Source of the DNA: DASQDN01 sp963825845
GTDB taxonomy: Bacteria; Acidobacteriota; Terriglobia; Bryobacterales; Bryobacteraceae
Assembly: GCA_963825845.1 (NCBI GenBank)
Contig: CAWGVL010000059.1
Location: 113,868-177,867, forward strand
DNA: 64,000 bases
Direction: 5' to 3'
Positions 17,369 through 26,774 of this stretch are shown piece after piece. The position numbers and the translations under genes were made by a program. Under the pieces are notes generated by a model. That model was given only the letters and a program-made list of their open reading frames with translations. It ran no database searches and was not told the origin of the DNA. Position 1 is the first letter of the stretch. Each line of letters opens with the position of its first letter.

Positions 17369-17474
17369 AAATGCCCCCTCAATTCGCTCCTGAACAGAGC
17401 TTACAACTCCTTACAGACGTAGCGCAAATGGTTTTCGTATACGCAGGACCCCTAAAGGCAGCATAGAATAGAGC

Positions 17475-19500
17475 ATGCGGCCTGAAGTCCGGCACAGCGT
17501 CTGCGCGCTCGATTGCCCCGACACGTGCGGACTACTGATCAACGTTGAAAACGGCATCGGCTCCAAACTCCGGGGCGACCCGGCCCACCCCATTACCCGA
17601 GGCTTTCTGTGCGGCAAAGTTGCGCGGTATCTCGATCGCGAGTATTCACCACATCGCTTGATGTACCCACTTCGACGAATCGGGGCAAAAGGCGCAGGCA
17701 AATTCGAGCGAATCCCCTGGGCTGAAGCGATCGATATCGTCTTGTCCCGTCTGAAAGCGACGGCGGACGAATGGGGCAGCGAATCTGTCCTGCCGTATAG
17801 TTACGCCGGCACGATGGGCATCCTTAACGGGTCCGGCATGGACCGCCGCTTCTTTCACCGGCTTGGAGCTTCACGCCTCGATCGCACCATCTGCTCCGCA
17901 GCGGGCGGGGCCGGCATACGGGAAAGCGTCGGCGCCCGGTATGGGATGGAGCCGGAGCAGTTTCAGCATTCGAAACTGATCATTGCATGGGGGGCGAACA
18001 TCCTCGGGACGAATGTCCACCTTTGGCCCTTCATCGTTGGGCGCGACGAAACGGAGCCAAATTCTACGTCATCGATCCCGTCGTAAACCGGACCGGAAAG
18101 CTGGCGGACAAAGTATTCCCAATTCACCCCGGCAGCGATCTCGCGCTCGCCTTGGGCTTGATGCATGTACTGATCCGGGATGGTCTCTGCGATCGCGAGT
18201 TCGTCGAACAGTCTACAATCGGGTTCGATTCGCTCAGGACGGGTGCAATCCTACACTCCGGAACGTGTGGCAGGGTTAACAGGCATACCGGCCGAAGACA
18301 TCATCTCTCTTGCACGCGAGTACGCGACTGTCCGTCCTGCCGGCATCCGACTGAACTACGGCGTTCAGCGCAGCGAGCGCGGCGGATCGGCCGTCCAGGC
18401 GATAGCGATGCTTCCGGTACTCACCGGCGGATACCGGGAAGTTGGGGCGGCCTCCAACTTTCCACCTCCGAGGCATACCATTTCGACCGGCAGGCTTTGG
18501 AGCGGCCTGATCTGCAGCGCAAGGCCTACCCGATGCTCAACATGTCCCGGTTGGACATGGCTCTGAACGACGTCGACGACCCACCCGTAAAAGCGCTGGT
18601 AGTTTACAATTCGAATCCTGCGGCGATTGCGCCGAATCAGCGGCAGGTCCTCAAAGGTCTGGGGCGCGAAGATCTGTTCACCGTCGTTCTGGAGCAATTT
18701 CAAACGGATACAGCGGATTACGCTGACATCGTGCTGCCCGTAACAACGTTCCTGGAGCACACCGACCTCTACCTCGCGTACGGCCACTATTATCTCCAGA
18801 TGGCACGGCCAGCTCTGCCGGCGCCTGGCGAAACGAAGCCAAACGTGGAAATCTTTCGGCTCCTCGCCAAGGCGACGGGATTCCCGGACCCATGCTTCAA
18901 TGACTCCGAAGACGATATGATCCGGCAGGCGCTCGGTTCCGGGCACCCGTTCCTGAAAGGGATCACCCTGGAGAGATTGGATGCAGAACACTTCGTCCGA
19001 TTGAATATACCGGAGCCGTTTGTGCCGTTCGCCGAAGGCACGTTCGGGACGCCGTCGGCAGGGTGAACCTCGGGGCATCGAACCTGGACTATTCTCCACC
19101 GATCGAGTCCCGGTTCGGAGAACGAGATCTCATTCGTAAGTACCCATTGGAGTTCATCTCGGCGAAGAACGACAACAGCATGAACTCGACATTCGGAATC
19201 CGTCCCGACGTAGACGCCCAGACCGCAGTTGCTTATCTCCATACGGCCGATGCGACAACAAGGGAGATCCGGACCGGGGACCGGGTCCGCCTGTTCAATG
19301 ACCGAGGCAGCTATTTCGCCATCGCAAACGTCGATGGAGCTGTGCGGCCGGGCGTAGTGCGCGTCCCGTCGGTCCGCTGGAACAAACGGGCGCCAGGCGG
19401 ATTCGGTATCAATTGCCTGACGTCGTCCCGTATCACAGATATGGGGAACGGGCCAACCTTCTACTCCTGTCTGGTACAAGTAGAAAGGTGCGGAGATTGA
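17475..19500 (+). pseudogene. Molybdopterin oxidoreductase, four frameshifts
   Basis: The locus encodes a ~670-residue DMSO-reductase-family enzyme in shifted pieces. Piece one (17475 to ~18040) starts MRPEVRHSVCALDCPDTCG with the [4Fe-4S] ligands Cys10, Cys14, Cys18 and Cys46. Piece two (~18040-18235) has GAKFYVIDPVVNRTG, piece three (~18235-18445) PAEDIISLAREYA, and piece four (~18448-19055) NSNPAAIAPNQRQVLKGLG and the VLPVTTFLEHTD region. Piece five (~19060-19500) is the molybdopterin dinucleotide-binding domain (MNSTFGIRPDVDAQTAVAY). All domains are present in order, so recent decay or sequence error is likelier than old degradation. The substrate is unknown; no electron-transfer subunit is adjacent. 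Confidence 0.8.
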
Positions 19501-20027
19501 GACAGCAGGTTTGGGCCGTAGCCCTCGCTACGGCAATGTGTGCGTCCGTTGGGTGCAGGCGCGAGGAGAAGATTCAACTCGAGCCGACCGAGGAAGCCCC
19601 GGCAAGCCTCTTGTCTATCGTCCACGCCTCCGACCCGAAGAGTTCGATTCAGCTCATCAAAGGCTTCCACGGCATCGAGCAAAACTCGTGGCGTTGGACC
19701 ATGGGCCGTTTCGCCGTCACGCTGAAGCCTCCGATCGGGGCAGCCGAGCAGGGCGCAGCCGTGGTGCTGAAATTCTCAATCCCGGACGCGGTTTTGCAGA
19801 AGACCAAAACAATGACGCTGACAGCGTCTGTCCAAAATACGACACTTGGTAAGCAAACCTACACGTCCGCCGGCGAATACACCTTCACCGCAGATGTTCC
19901 GGCGAATTTACTAAAGGGCGACGCCACAACTGTCGACTTCTCCCTTGATCAATTCCTTCCGGCAGGAGCTGTCGATTCCCGGGAACTCGGAATTGTGTTC
20001 GTTTCGGCGGGTTTGGAACCTAAGTAG
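19488..20027 (+). CDS. Predicted lipoprotein of unknown function
   Basis: This ~179-residue protein has a lipoprotein signal: RRLRQQVWAVALATAMCASVG then Cys, with lipobox ASVGC. The mature part is a beta-rich domain (LSIVHASDPKSSIQLIKGFH, then VVLKFSIPDAVLQKTKTMT) that could be immunoglobulin- or carbohydrate-binding-like. Two starts are possible. GTG 19488 follows GAAAG directly. TTG 19497 has AAAGG 8 bases upstream and overlaps the preceding stop as TTGA, which favours coupling to the oxidoreductase gene. I do not recognise a named family. Confidence 0.65.
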   Translation: MRRLRQQVWAVALATAMCASVGCRREEKIQLEPTEEAPASLLSIVHASDPKSSIQLIKGFHGIEQNSWRWTMGRFAVTLKPPIGAAEQGAAVVLKFSIPDAVLQKTKTMTLTASVQNTTLGKQTYTSAGEYTFTADVPANLLKGDATTVDFSLDQFLPAGAVDSRELGIVFVSAGLEPK

Positions 20028-20272
20028 GATCGGTAATCTCGACACGGCCTAGGCTTTACTACCACCCTCCGTTGCAAATTTTGCGGGCTGAGCTTTCCGG
20101 GATCCGGCCTGCGCGTTACCTGATACACGCATTCGGCAACCTTTCAGCGGCCAAATGCGTCTCAACCGAAAGTTCCCGGGTTCCAGAGGCGCTTTTGAGG
20201 CGTTTTGGGACCGGGTAGAGGATGCGCCAGAGCGAGCATGACATGGGTAGCAATAAAGAATAGACGTTGGTC

Positions 20273-20300
20273 TTGAAATTGCTCGCCGGTGTGCTATGAT
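20273..20300 (+). promoter_or_regulatory. Sigma-70-type promoter upstream of the DksA/TraR gene
   Basis: TTGAAA (20273-20278) and TATGAT (20295-20300) are separated by 16 bases, a good match to both boxes. Transcription would start near 20307, giving a leader of ~180 bases before the ATG at 20487. The region 20028-20272 upstream holds no supported gene; a 94-residue minus-strand ORF there looks non-coding. Confidence 0.6.
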
Positions 20301-20306
20301 TCGGGG

Positions 20307-20486
20307 AGCCCAAATCAAGGGTGGTTCGCGCAAGAAACATTTTTTGCGACAACCGCATCCTCAAGGTTCACATTCGCATCAGATTCACTCTGTAACTTTG
20401 GCGAAATTGTGACGTCTAAACCCACTTGGTAAGAGAAGGGTTGAAGATAACAAAACAAGAAGAGCAGTAGAAGAAGGAGAACAGCC
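20307..20486 (+). other. Long 5' leader of the DksA/TraR gene
   Basis: The predicted transcript has ~180 untranslated bases. GGTTCGCGCAAG (20320-20331) can pair with TTGCGACAACC (20344-20354) as an interrupted stem around an A/T-rich loop. The last 50 bases are A/G-rich and unstructured, ending in AGGAG 8 bases before the ATG. No known riboswitch is recognised. The leader could be regulatory or could simply place the promoter far away. Confidence 0.35.
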
Positions 20487-20870
20487 ATGACGAAGACCGA
20501 CATCAACAAGTACAAAGAGATCCTGGAAACAAGACAGGCCGAACTCGCAGAAGTGTTGCGCAACCGCGAGGCAATCACTATCGAGAAAAGCCCTGACGCA
20601 CTAGACGAGGTACAAAACGCGGCCGAGCGTGAACTCGCGATTCGCAACCTCGACCGAGAGTCGAACCTGCTCCGCAATGTGAGAGCGGCTTTACGACGGA
20701 TCGAGGACGGAACGTTCGGCACCTGCGTGCACTGCGAAGAGGAGATCAGCATCAAGCGGGTCAACGCGGTGCCGTGGACGCCTTACTGCATTGCTTGCCA
20801 GGAGCAAGCAGACCGCGCTCAGGAAGAGGGAAGCGAATCCCTTGAAGAGTTGCTTGTCAGCGCCGCTTAA
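20487..20870 (+). CDS. DksA/TraR-family zinc-finger regulator
   Basis: This 127-residue protein has an N-terminal coiled coil (~1-70, with DEVQNAAERELAIRNLDRE at the tip region). A C4 zinc finger follows: CVHCEEEI near 83-90 and YCIACQ near 104-109. Family members bind in the RNA polymerase secondary channel and, with ppGpp in many bacteria, alter initiation at rRNA and amino-acid promoters. All four cysteines are present. The coiled-coil tip has D-x2-D-like residues (SPDALDEV), which DksA needs for activity. A strong AAGGAGA site lies 6 bases before the ATG and a perfect terminator follows, so this is a single-gene transcript. Confidence 0.92.
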   Translation: MTKTDINKYKEILETRQAELAEVLRNREAITIEKSPDALDEVQNAAERELAIRNLDRESNLLRNVRAALRRIEDGTFGTCVHCEEEISIKRVNAVPWTPYCIACQEQADRAQEEGSESLEELLVSAA

Positions 20871-20901
20871 TTGCACACGACAATAGCGTCGCTTACACGT
20901 T

Positions 20902-20939
20902 AGCGCGAATCCCACTCGGGATTCGCGCTTTCGTTTGTT
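20902..20939 (+). terminator. Rho-independent terminator after the DksA/TraR gene
   Basis: A perfect 12-bp stem (AGCGCGAATCCC, 20902-20913, with 20918-20929) has a 4-base loop and is followed by TTCGTTTGTT. It lies 32 bases after the stop at 20870. Confidence 0.88.
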
Positions 20940-20969
20940 AGCTAACCGATCGTGGCTACGCCGAATAGA

Positions 20970-21623
20970 TTAGCTCTGGATACCGATAGCGGAGATCATC
21001 CTGCCGGCCATCTGCTTATCGCGCCGGAAGGAATGGAAGCGCTCAGTTTCGCACATGGTGCATAGACGCGAGACATCGATGTGGGCGGGATTCAGCCCCA
21101 CCTCTAGCAACTGCCGCACGTTGGTCTCTTTGAGATCGACGTGAGTTGCTCTTCCGGCATCGGGGAAATACGCGACAAACTGCCGGGCAACTTCGGAGCC
21201 GACCTCAAAACAACACGGGCCGATCGAAGGCCCGATGGCTGCGTAGATACTCCGCGGGTCGGATCCGAACTCCTGGCGCATCCGCTCCACGGTACGACGA
21301 GCTATCTCCGCTACAGTTCCACGCCAACCTGCGTGAGCAGCCGCGACCGCTCGCCTCTCCGCGTCGGCGAAAAGTATGGGCACGCAGTCAGCCGTACGGA
21401 TACCGATGATCTGTCCCTCCCTCGCCGTTACTAACGCATCCCCTTCACCGAGACAACCGCTGCCTCGATCGACAAGAAACACAATGTCGGAATGAATCTG
21501 CTTAAGTTGCGTGTATTCACCCGGCCAGTGCGCCGAAAGACTCGTACCGAAGCCGTGACGGAGCCAGGGCAAGCCCTTCAGCAGATCGGATTCAAGCACA
21601 CCTTCGGCGTTCGTGCTCCACAT
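20970..21623 (-). CDS. pgeF: Peptidoglycan editing factor PgeF (YfiH family)
   Basis: This ~217-residue protein of the YfiH/laccase-domain family clears L-Ser-containing muropeptide mistakes in E. coli (PgeF). The metal/active-site residues are present: His in LKQIHSD, Cys in RTADCVPILF, and His in AAHAGWRGT near the centre. CMCETERFHSFRRD-like C-terminal elements (TMCETERFHSFRRD) are also family-typical. ATG 21623 gives MWSTNAEGVLESDLL and avoids overlap with the upstream epimerase stop (21643). Longer starts run into that gene. The pair is likely co-transcribed. Older annotations call the family polyphenol oxidase. Confidence 0.9.
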   Translation of the reverse strand: MWSTNAEGVLESDLLKGLPWLRHGFGTSLSAHWPGEYTQLKQIHSDIVFLVDRGSGCLGEGDALVTAREGQIIGIRTADCVPILFADAERRAVAAAHAGWRGTVAEIARRTVERMRQEFGSDPRSIYAAIGPSIGPCCFEVGSEVARQFVAYFPDAGRATHVDLKETNVRQLLEVGLNPAHIDVSRLCTMCETERFHSFRRDKQMAGRMISAIGIQS

Positions 21624-21642
21624 CTGTCTGTTTAGATGAAGG

Positions 21643-22617
21643 TCATCGGGAAGAGGCGCCCAAGGTTGCGCCCTCATTCGCGTCCTTGCTGTACCACTCG
21701 AAGGTTCGACGAAGGCCTTGTTCAAGTGTGAACTTCGGAGCATGTCCCAACAATTGAACGGCCGCTCGGGTGTCGGCCTGCGAGTGGCGAACATCACCAG
21801 CGCGCCCGGGACCATACTTCGGATCCAGAGTAGAACCGCTAATGCGCTGCAGTGTGGCCCAAACCTCGTTTAGCGTATATCGGTTGCCGTTCCCGGCGTT
21901 GAACACCATGCCGGACACACCAGGAGCATACAGCGCCTTCACAACCAGGTCTGCTACATCCTCAACATAAGTGAAGTCGCGAGACTGTTCGCCATCGCCA
22001 TGTATGATGGGAGCGGTCTGCTCCAGGAGGCACCGCATGAAGATCGATAGCACGCCCGAATACGCACTGGACGGGTCCTGCCGCGGACCGAAGACGTTAA
22101 AAAATCGCAAGGCGACAGTTTCCAGCCCGTAGCAATCGCTGAAAACGCTGGCATACAATTCGCCAAGAACCTTCTGGGCGGCGTAAGGTGACTTAGGACG
22201 CGGAGTCATTGTCTCCACCTTCGGCAACACCTCAGTGTCACCGTAGGCAGACGAGGAACCGGCGAAGACGAGGCGTTTCACACGAGCCGTCGCCGCAGCC
22301 CGAAAAACATTGAACGTACCGTTCACGTTCACATCGTGACTTGGCAGAGGATCATCAATCGACCGGGGCACCGAGGGAATCGCGGCAAGATGCGCCGCAT
22401 AATCGCACCCGCTCATTGCGCTCAGTACACCGTCATAGTCGCGGATATCGAGCTTGTGGAAATCTATGTCTCCTCGGACGTCATCGAGATTTTGAGCCCT
22501 GCCGGTCAAAAGATTGTCGATCACCACAACACGCCTTGCTCCGCGGGCAAGCAGCGTACGGACCACTTGAGAGCCGATAAAGCCGGCGCCTCCGGTTACC
22601 GCAAAAGAGTCACTCAT
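21643..22617 (-). CDS. NAD-dependent nucleotide-sugar epimerase
   Basis: This 324-residue extended SDR has the cofactor motif VTGGAGFIGS at ~7-16, GSSSAYGD (Ser/Thr) near 120 and the catalytic YAAQK near 145. HGDGEQSRDFTYVEDVAD is typical of UDP-GlcNAc / UDP-glucose 4-epimerases (WbpP/GalE group). It would interconvert UDP-hexoses for surface polysaccharide. Its start overlaps the stop of the upstream isomerase-like gene by 4 bases (ATGA). Substrate preference cannot be settled from sequence reading alone. Confidence 0.9.
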   Translation of the reverse strand: MSDSFAVTGGAGFIGSQVVRTLLARGARRVVVIDNLLTGRAQNLDDVRGDIDFHKLDIRDYDGVLSAMSGCDYAAHLAAIPSVPRSIDDPLPSHDVNVNGTFNVFRAAATARVKRLVFAGSSSAYGDTEVLPKVETMTPRPKSPYAAQKVLGELYASVFSDCYGLETVALRFFNVFGPRQDPSSAYSGVLSIFMRCLLEQTAPIIHGDGEQSRDFTYVEDVADLVVKALYAPGVSGMVFNAGNGNRYTLNEVWATLQRISGSTLDPKYGPGRAGDVRHSQADTRAAVQLLGHAPKFTLEQGLRRTFEWYSKDANEGATLGASSR

Positions 22618-23471
22618 TCAGGAAGCCTTTCAATCACCGATTCGAGGTAGCGCAGGGATTCACGAGCGAGGGTCTCGGCGCCCATCGAAAAGTCGAACGC
22701 TTCGAGCGAAATCCAGCCCGTGTATCCTTTGCGGCGTAACACGTCAAATATCGGCAGAAAGTCGTAATCTCCGGAGCCACAATGCCGACCATCCATTTCG
22801 TTGACGTGGACGTGCCGGATCCAGTCGAAATAGCGTTCCACCAACGTCGCGTGGTTCTCTGTCTCATCCTCGGCGTTGTGGGAGTCGAACATGGTCTGAA
22901 TCGCCGGACTGCCGATTTGCCGTACGAGCGAGACGGCTTCGGCGAGCGTCGTCACGACATCGCATTGACTCGACGGGAGCGCCTCGGCCAGGATCGTAAC
23001 ACCGCGCTCTTCAGCATGCGGCGCCACGGCGGCCAATCCCGCGATCCAGCGCTTCGTTGCCTCTTCGCGGCTGACTCCGGGAGTGGTGGCGCGCTGCTTC
23101 GGAGATCCGAAAACCATTACGCCTCCGGGTCCGAGATCGGCACACAAGTCAACAAGATTCGACAGGTACTCCCAGCTCTTCTTTCTCAGCGCCTCGTCCG
23201 ATGTAGTCACATGCAGAGGCTTCGGTGAAACCATCAGCCAATGTAAGCCCACGAAAGTAAGGCCTTCGCCAGTGATTATCCTTCGATACTCGGCGCGCCG
23301 GCCGGCAGAAATATCTAACGGATCGTCAGCAAGCGTAAATGGCGCGATTTCAATGCCGGTGTAGCCGATAGAGCGAATAATCCGGCAAGCTTCGCGAAAA
23401 TCGTACTCTTTAAATGCCTCGTTACAGATCGCGTGACGAAAATCGGCCATCAACCCGTAATGGTAACTCAT
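22614..23471 (-). CDS. Sugar phosphate isomerase/epimerase (xylose-isomerase-like TIM barrel)
   Basis: This 285-residue protein belongs to the AP-endonuclease-2/xylose-isomerase-like family. It has the usual opening strand (GLMADFRHAICNEAF), YTGIEIAPF near 40, metal ligands Glu in ILAEALP, Asp-His-like in MFDSHNAEDE, and His in VHVNEMDG, then Glu in GWISLEAFDFS. These fit a divalent-metal epimerase or isomerase acting on a sugar or inositol derivative. It is coupled by 4 bases to the epimerase gene downstream. Divergent to it, 66 bases away, starts an amidohydrolase that often accompanies such isomerases in sugar catabolism clusters. Confidence 0.88.
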   Translation of the reverse strand: MSYHYGLMADFRHAICNEAFKEYDFREACRIIRSIGYTGIEIAPFTLADDPLDISAGRRAEYRRIITGEGLTFVGLHWLMVSPKPLHVTTSDEALRKKSWEYLSNLVDLCADLGPGGVMVFGSPKQRATTPGVSREEATKRWIAGLAAVAPHAEERGVTILAEALPSSQCDVVTTLAEAVSLVRQIGSPAIQTMFDSHNAEDETENHATLVERYFDWIRHVHVNEMDGRHCGSGDYDFLPIFDVLRRKGYTGWISLEAFDFSMGAETLARESLRYLESVIERLPE

Positions 23472-23537
23472 GGCCGATGTTCGTTCGTGTCGTAGTTGCT
23501 CACAGTCCCCCTTGTCCTACAATCAGTTGATCGAGTC

Positions 23538-24374
23538 ATGAGAATCGACGCGCACCAACACTTCTGGGATCTCGACCGTTTTCCCTACCCATGGATGCCA
23601 TCGGCGCCTTCTCCATTACGCCGAAAATTTCTTCCCGATGATCTGCAGCCGATCCTGGAACGGAACAGGTTCGATGGCTCAATCGTTGTGCAGGCGACTA
23701 CAGTTCCCGAAGAAGGACCGTGGCTGCTCGAACTCGCGTCGACGCATCCCATGGTTCTTGGGGTTGTAGCGTGGGTCGACCTGACAGATCCGGCGCTTGG
23801 CAAGACGCTGGACCAGTTGCAGGCGAATCGAAAATTCAGCGGCATCCGACATCCCGTTCACGATGAAGCGGACAATCGGTGGCTGCTTCGCACGGATGTG
23901 CTGAGAGGTTTGAAAGAACTGGAGCGGCGCACGATTCCGTACGATCTGCTACTGCGACCGCAACATCTGCCTGCGGCCATCGAACTTGTAGGGCGATTGC
24001 CTGACCTGAAGATGGTTATCGACCATATCGCAAAGCCGCTCATTGCGAAACAGGAAATGGCAGGATGGGCGGAAGACATGGAGAAGATGTCCAAGTCTCG
24101 GAACATCTACGTCAAGATGTCCGGCATGATTACCGAAGCCGAATCGAAGACATGGACGTCACACCACTTGAAGCCCTATGTGCACCATGTGTGGAAGCTC
24201 TTTGGCTCCGATCGATGCATGTTCGGCAGTGATTGGCCGGTGTGTTTACTCGCCGGCGTGTGGAAAGAGGCGCTTGCGGCTTTTACACAGGCGCTCGGTC
24301 CGACTCCGCAAGCCGAGCGAAACAAGGTGATGGGTGAAACAGCCGCTCGCTTCTATAGAATCCAGCAGGCATAA
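23538..24374 (+). CDS. Amidohydrolase family 2 (fuconolactonase-like)
   Basis: This 278-residue metal-dependent TIM barrel has the metal-binding start MRIDAHQHFWDL, VDHIAKP near 162 and the metal Asp in MFGSDWPVC near 232. The layout matches amidohydrolase_2 proteins such as L-fuconolactonase and other sugar-lactone hydrolases. ATG 23538 gives the standard RIDAHQHFW opening; the longer ORF adds 14 residues without similarity. It is divergent from the isomerase/epimerase pair, so the three may act on one sugar acid pathway. The specific lactone is unknown. Confidence 0.9.
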   Translation: MRIDAHQHFWDLDRFPYPWMPSAPSPLRRKFLPDDLQPILERNRFDGSIVVQATTVPEEGPWLLELASTHPMVLGVVAWVDLTDPALGKTLDQLQANRKFSGIRHPVHDEADNRWLLRTDVLRGLKELERRTIPYDLLLRPQHLPAAIELVGRLPDLKMVIDHIAKPLIAKQEMAGWAEDMEKMSKSRNIYVKMSGMITEAESKTWTSHHLKPYVHHVWKLFGSDRCMFGSDWPVCLLAGVWKEALAAFTQALGPTPQAERNKVMGETAARFYRIQQA

Positions 24375-24421
24375 AAGTCAAGCACTCAATCTTACCGAAA
24401 TATGAACTCGATACAAAGTCG

Positions 24422-24451
24422 TTGACACGATCGTTACCGACCTGTTACCTT
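24422..24451 (+). promoter_or_regulatory. Possible promoter of the receiver-domain gene
   Basis: TTGACA (24422-24427) is a perfect -35 box. TACCTT (24446-24451) lies 18 bases downstream as a poor -10. The start codon at 24462 would be only a few bases after the transcription start, so a near-leaderless message is implied if this promoter is real. Confidence 0.35.
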
Positions 24452-24461
24452 CGCTTCGTTC

Positions 24462-24926
24462 ATGAAGCCATCGAAAACCGAAGCGCAGGCACGAGTGTTC
24501 CGTATTTTATTGATCGACGACAATCGCAACGGTCTGCTTTGTCGAAAGAGCGTACTGGCTGAACATGGTTATGATGTCGAGGCGTACTCATCGCCGGTCG
24601 AAGCGTTGAGAAGGTTTCAGGAACAGTCTTACGATCTTGTCATCACCGATTATCGAATGCCGAAGATCAACGGCACTGAGCTCATCGCTGAGATGCGTTC
24701 GATTCGTCCGGCGATTCCCGTAATACTTATTTCCGGCGTTGTCGACGTACTCGGACTCGACGAGAAGACAACGGGCGCGAATACAGTCATCCCGAAGAGT
24801 TCCACAGAAGTCACTCATCTGATTCGCGCTGCGAAACGCCTGCTCGAAACGCCGGCTCCGAAGAAGCCAGTGCGATCTGCAACAACAAAGAAAGCTGGAA
24901 AGCAATCCAGTTCGCAAGGGACCTGA
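24462..24926 (+). CDS. Stand-alone response regulator (receiver domain)
   Basis: This 154-residue protein has one CheY-like receiver. The acidic pocket is LLIDDN (~17-22), the phosphoacceptor Asp is in LVITDYRMP near 63, and the conserved Lys is in VIPKSS near 112. There is no DNA-binding output domain. The final ~25 residues are Lys/Ser-rich (TTKKAGKQSSS) and probably disordered. The K-S-S after the conserved Lys replaces the usual K-P. No histidine kinase is adjacent, so the partner is elsewhere. Confidence 0.9.
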   Translation: MKPSKTEAQARVFRILLIDDNRNGLLCRKSVLAEHGYDVEAYSSPVEALRRFQEQSYDLVITDYRMPKINGTELIAEMRSIRPAIPVILISGVVDVLGLDEKTTGANTVIPKSSTEVTHLIRAAKRLLETPAPKKPVRSATTKKAGKQSSSQGT

Positions 24927-24953
24927 GCACTTACGCGTTAAACTGGGGACAAC

Positions 24954-26768
24954 ATGGCTCGCCGGCGAGCGTTTGCGATTCTCTTCCTCACTTTGATCGC
25001 TGCTTATCCGGCGCTGATGCGTACGTCGAAGCAGGTACAGCGTACGCGCAAGTCAGAGCCTGGGGTTGCACTCGAAGCCTGCGACCGCCGCTAACACGGA
25101 GCGAGCAGTCGCGCAACGCTGGCTTAAGAACATGACGCTGCGTGACAGGATTGCGCAGCTCGTAATCATTACTTCTTACGGTGAGGCGCCGTCGTCGCGC
25201 TCACAAGCCTACCGAGATTACGTACGAGCCGTTCGCGACTTGAAAGTCGGCGGCATGATCGTAGTGAATCGTGTCGTGGGCGGAAGCGTCCGCAGCGCCG
25301 AGCCTTATGCGATGGCTTCCTTTCTCAACCGAATGCAGAGACTGGCGAAGGTACCGCTGTTAGTGGGCGCCGACTTTGAACGCGGGGCATCGATGCGGGT
25401 TTCAGGAACCCCAAAGTACCCTCATTTGATGGCATATGGCGCAACGAGAGACTTAAACCTCACACGCGAACTTGGGCGTGCGACTGCAAGGGAAGCTCGT
25501 GCGCTTGGGGTCCAGTGGGTCTTCGCGCCCGATGCAGACGTCAACAACAATCCCGATAACCCTATCATCAACATCCGATCATTCGGCGAGAATCCCGCCG
25601 ATGTGGCCGCGAACGTACGAGCCTTTATCGAGGGCGCGCATTCCGATCAGCGAATCGTGTGTTGGTAACGGCGAAACATTTCCCGGGTCACGGCGATACC
25701 GATGTTGACACACACATGGGGCTCGCAAAGATCGAGGCTGACCGTGAGCGGCTTCAGTCGATGGAGCTTGTCCCCTTTCGAGAAGCGGCTCGCGCAGGTG
25801 TAGATGCAATCATGACGGCCCATGTGGCTGTTCCCGCTATGAGACCTGAAGAGATTCCGGCGACGGTCTCGGAAAGGTGCTTACGGGATTGCTGCGCGAT
25901 GAACTCGCATTCCCTGGACTGATTGTCACCGACGCGATGGATATGCAAGGCCTCACAAAGCAGTTTCCGCCGGCTGAAGCTTCTGTCCGCGCTCTTCAAG
26001 CCGGCGCTGACGTACTCTTGATGCCCGCAACCCTGAAGAGGCGATCAAAGCTGTCGCTGCTGCTGTACGTGAAGGAAAGATAAGCGAGAAGCGCATCAAC
26101 GAAAGCGCGTTGCGTGTACTCGCGGCGAAGGCGCGCGTAGGACTACAGAAGAAGAAGCTCGTCGACGTTGAAGATATCAGCGACGTTATCGGCTCATCGG
26201 AATCTGAAGCACATGCTCAGTTGGCGGCTGACCGCGCCGTAACTCTGGTAAAGAATGACGGCAGGCTTCTTCCTATTACAAATCCAGGCGGGAGCGTGCT
26301 TCTGGGTACTCAGCGAAAGCCGTTACGGCACGCAGGGTCGCCGATTCGCCGAGGAGATCGGAGTCGTGCACAAGGTGTACGTTGCAACTCTTCGACCCGC
26401 TGGTTTCGATCGAGGAGATGGATCAGGCTTTGCAGAAGGCCGGTGAATGCGACACGCATGTTGTCGCTGCGTTCGTCAGTGTCGCCGCGTACCGCGGGAA
26501 CGTCGCTCTGGGAGGTAACTACCCTGCATTTCTTCCAAGTTAAAGGCAAGCGCGGAAAACCAATCGCGTTAATCTCGTTAGGGAACCCGTATCTGCTGCG
26601 ATATTTCCCGAACGTCAGCGCTATCTGGCTACATTCAGCCCCGTGATCCCATCGGAAACAGCCGCTGCAAAAGCGATTCTCGGCGCCATTCGCCCATCCG
26701 GCCGGCTGCCCGTGACAATCCCGGGTATTGCAAAGTACGGTGATTCGATTTTACTCTCAAATAAGTAG
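24954..26768 (+). pseudogene. GH3 family glycosidase (beta-N-acetylhexosaminidase-like), many frameshifts
   Basis: The locus reads as a secreted GH3 enzyme in about seven frame pieces. A signal peptide (MARRRAFAILFLTLIAAYPA) starts at 24954. From ~25066 comes the N-terminal barrel (RIAQLVIITSYGEAPSS, VGADFERGASMR, KHFPGHGDTDVDTH with the NagZ-type His). From ~25877 comes VTDAMDMQGLTKQF, which holds the catalytic Asp. From ~26030 NPEEAIKAVAAAVREGKIS leads into the GH3 C-terminal domain (AVTLVKNDGRLLP, RYGTQGRRFAEE, VIPSETAAAKAILGAIRPSG), ending at 26768. Every family domain is present, so the gene was intact recently or is broken by sequence errors. Expected role: trimming N-acetylglucosaminyl ends in peptidoglycan or chitin. 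Confidence 0.8.
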
Positions 26769-26774
26769 GGAATC

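Noticed and set aside
18365..19099. 244-residue minus-strand ORF
   Set aside because: Antisense to the molybdopterin oxidoreductase pieces, whose plus-strand translation fits the family.
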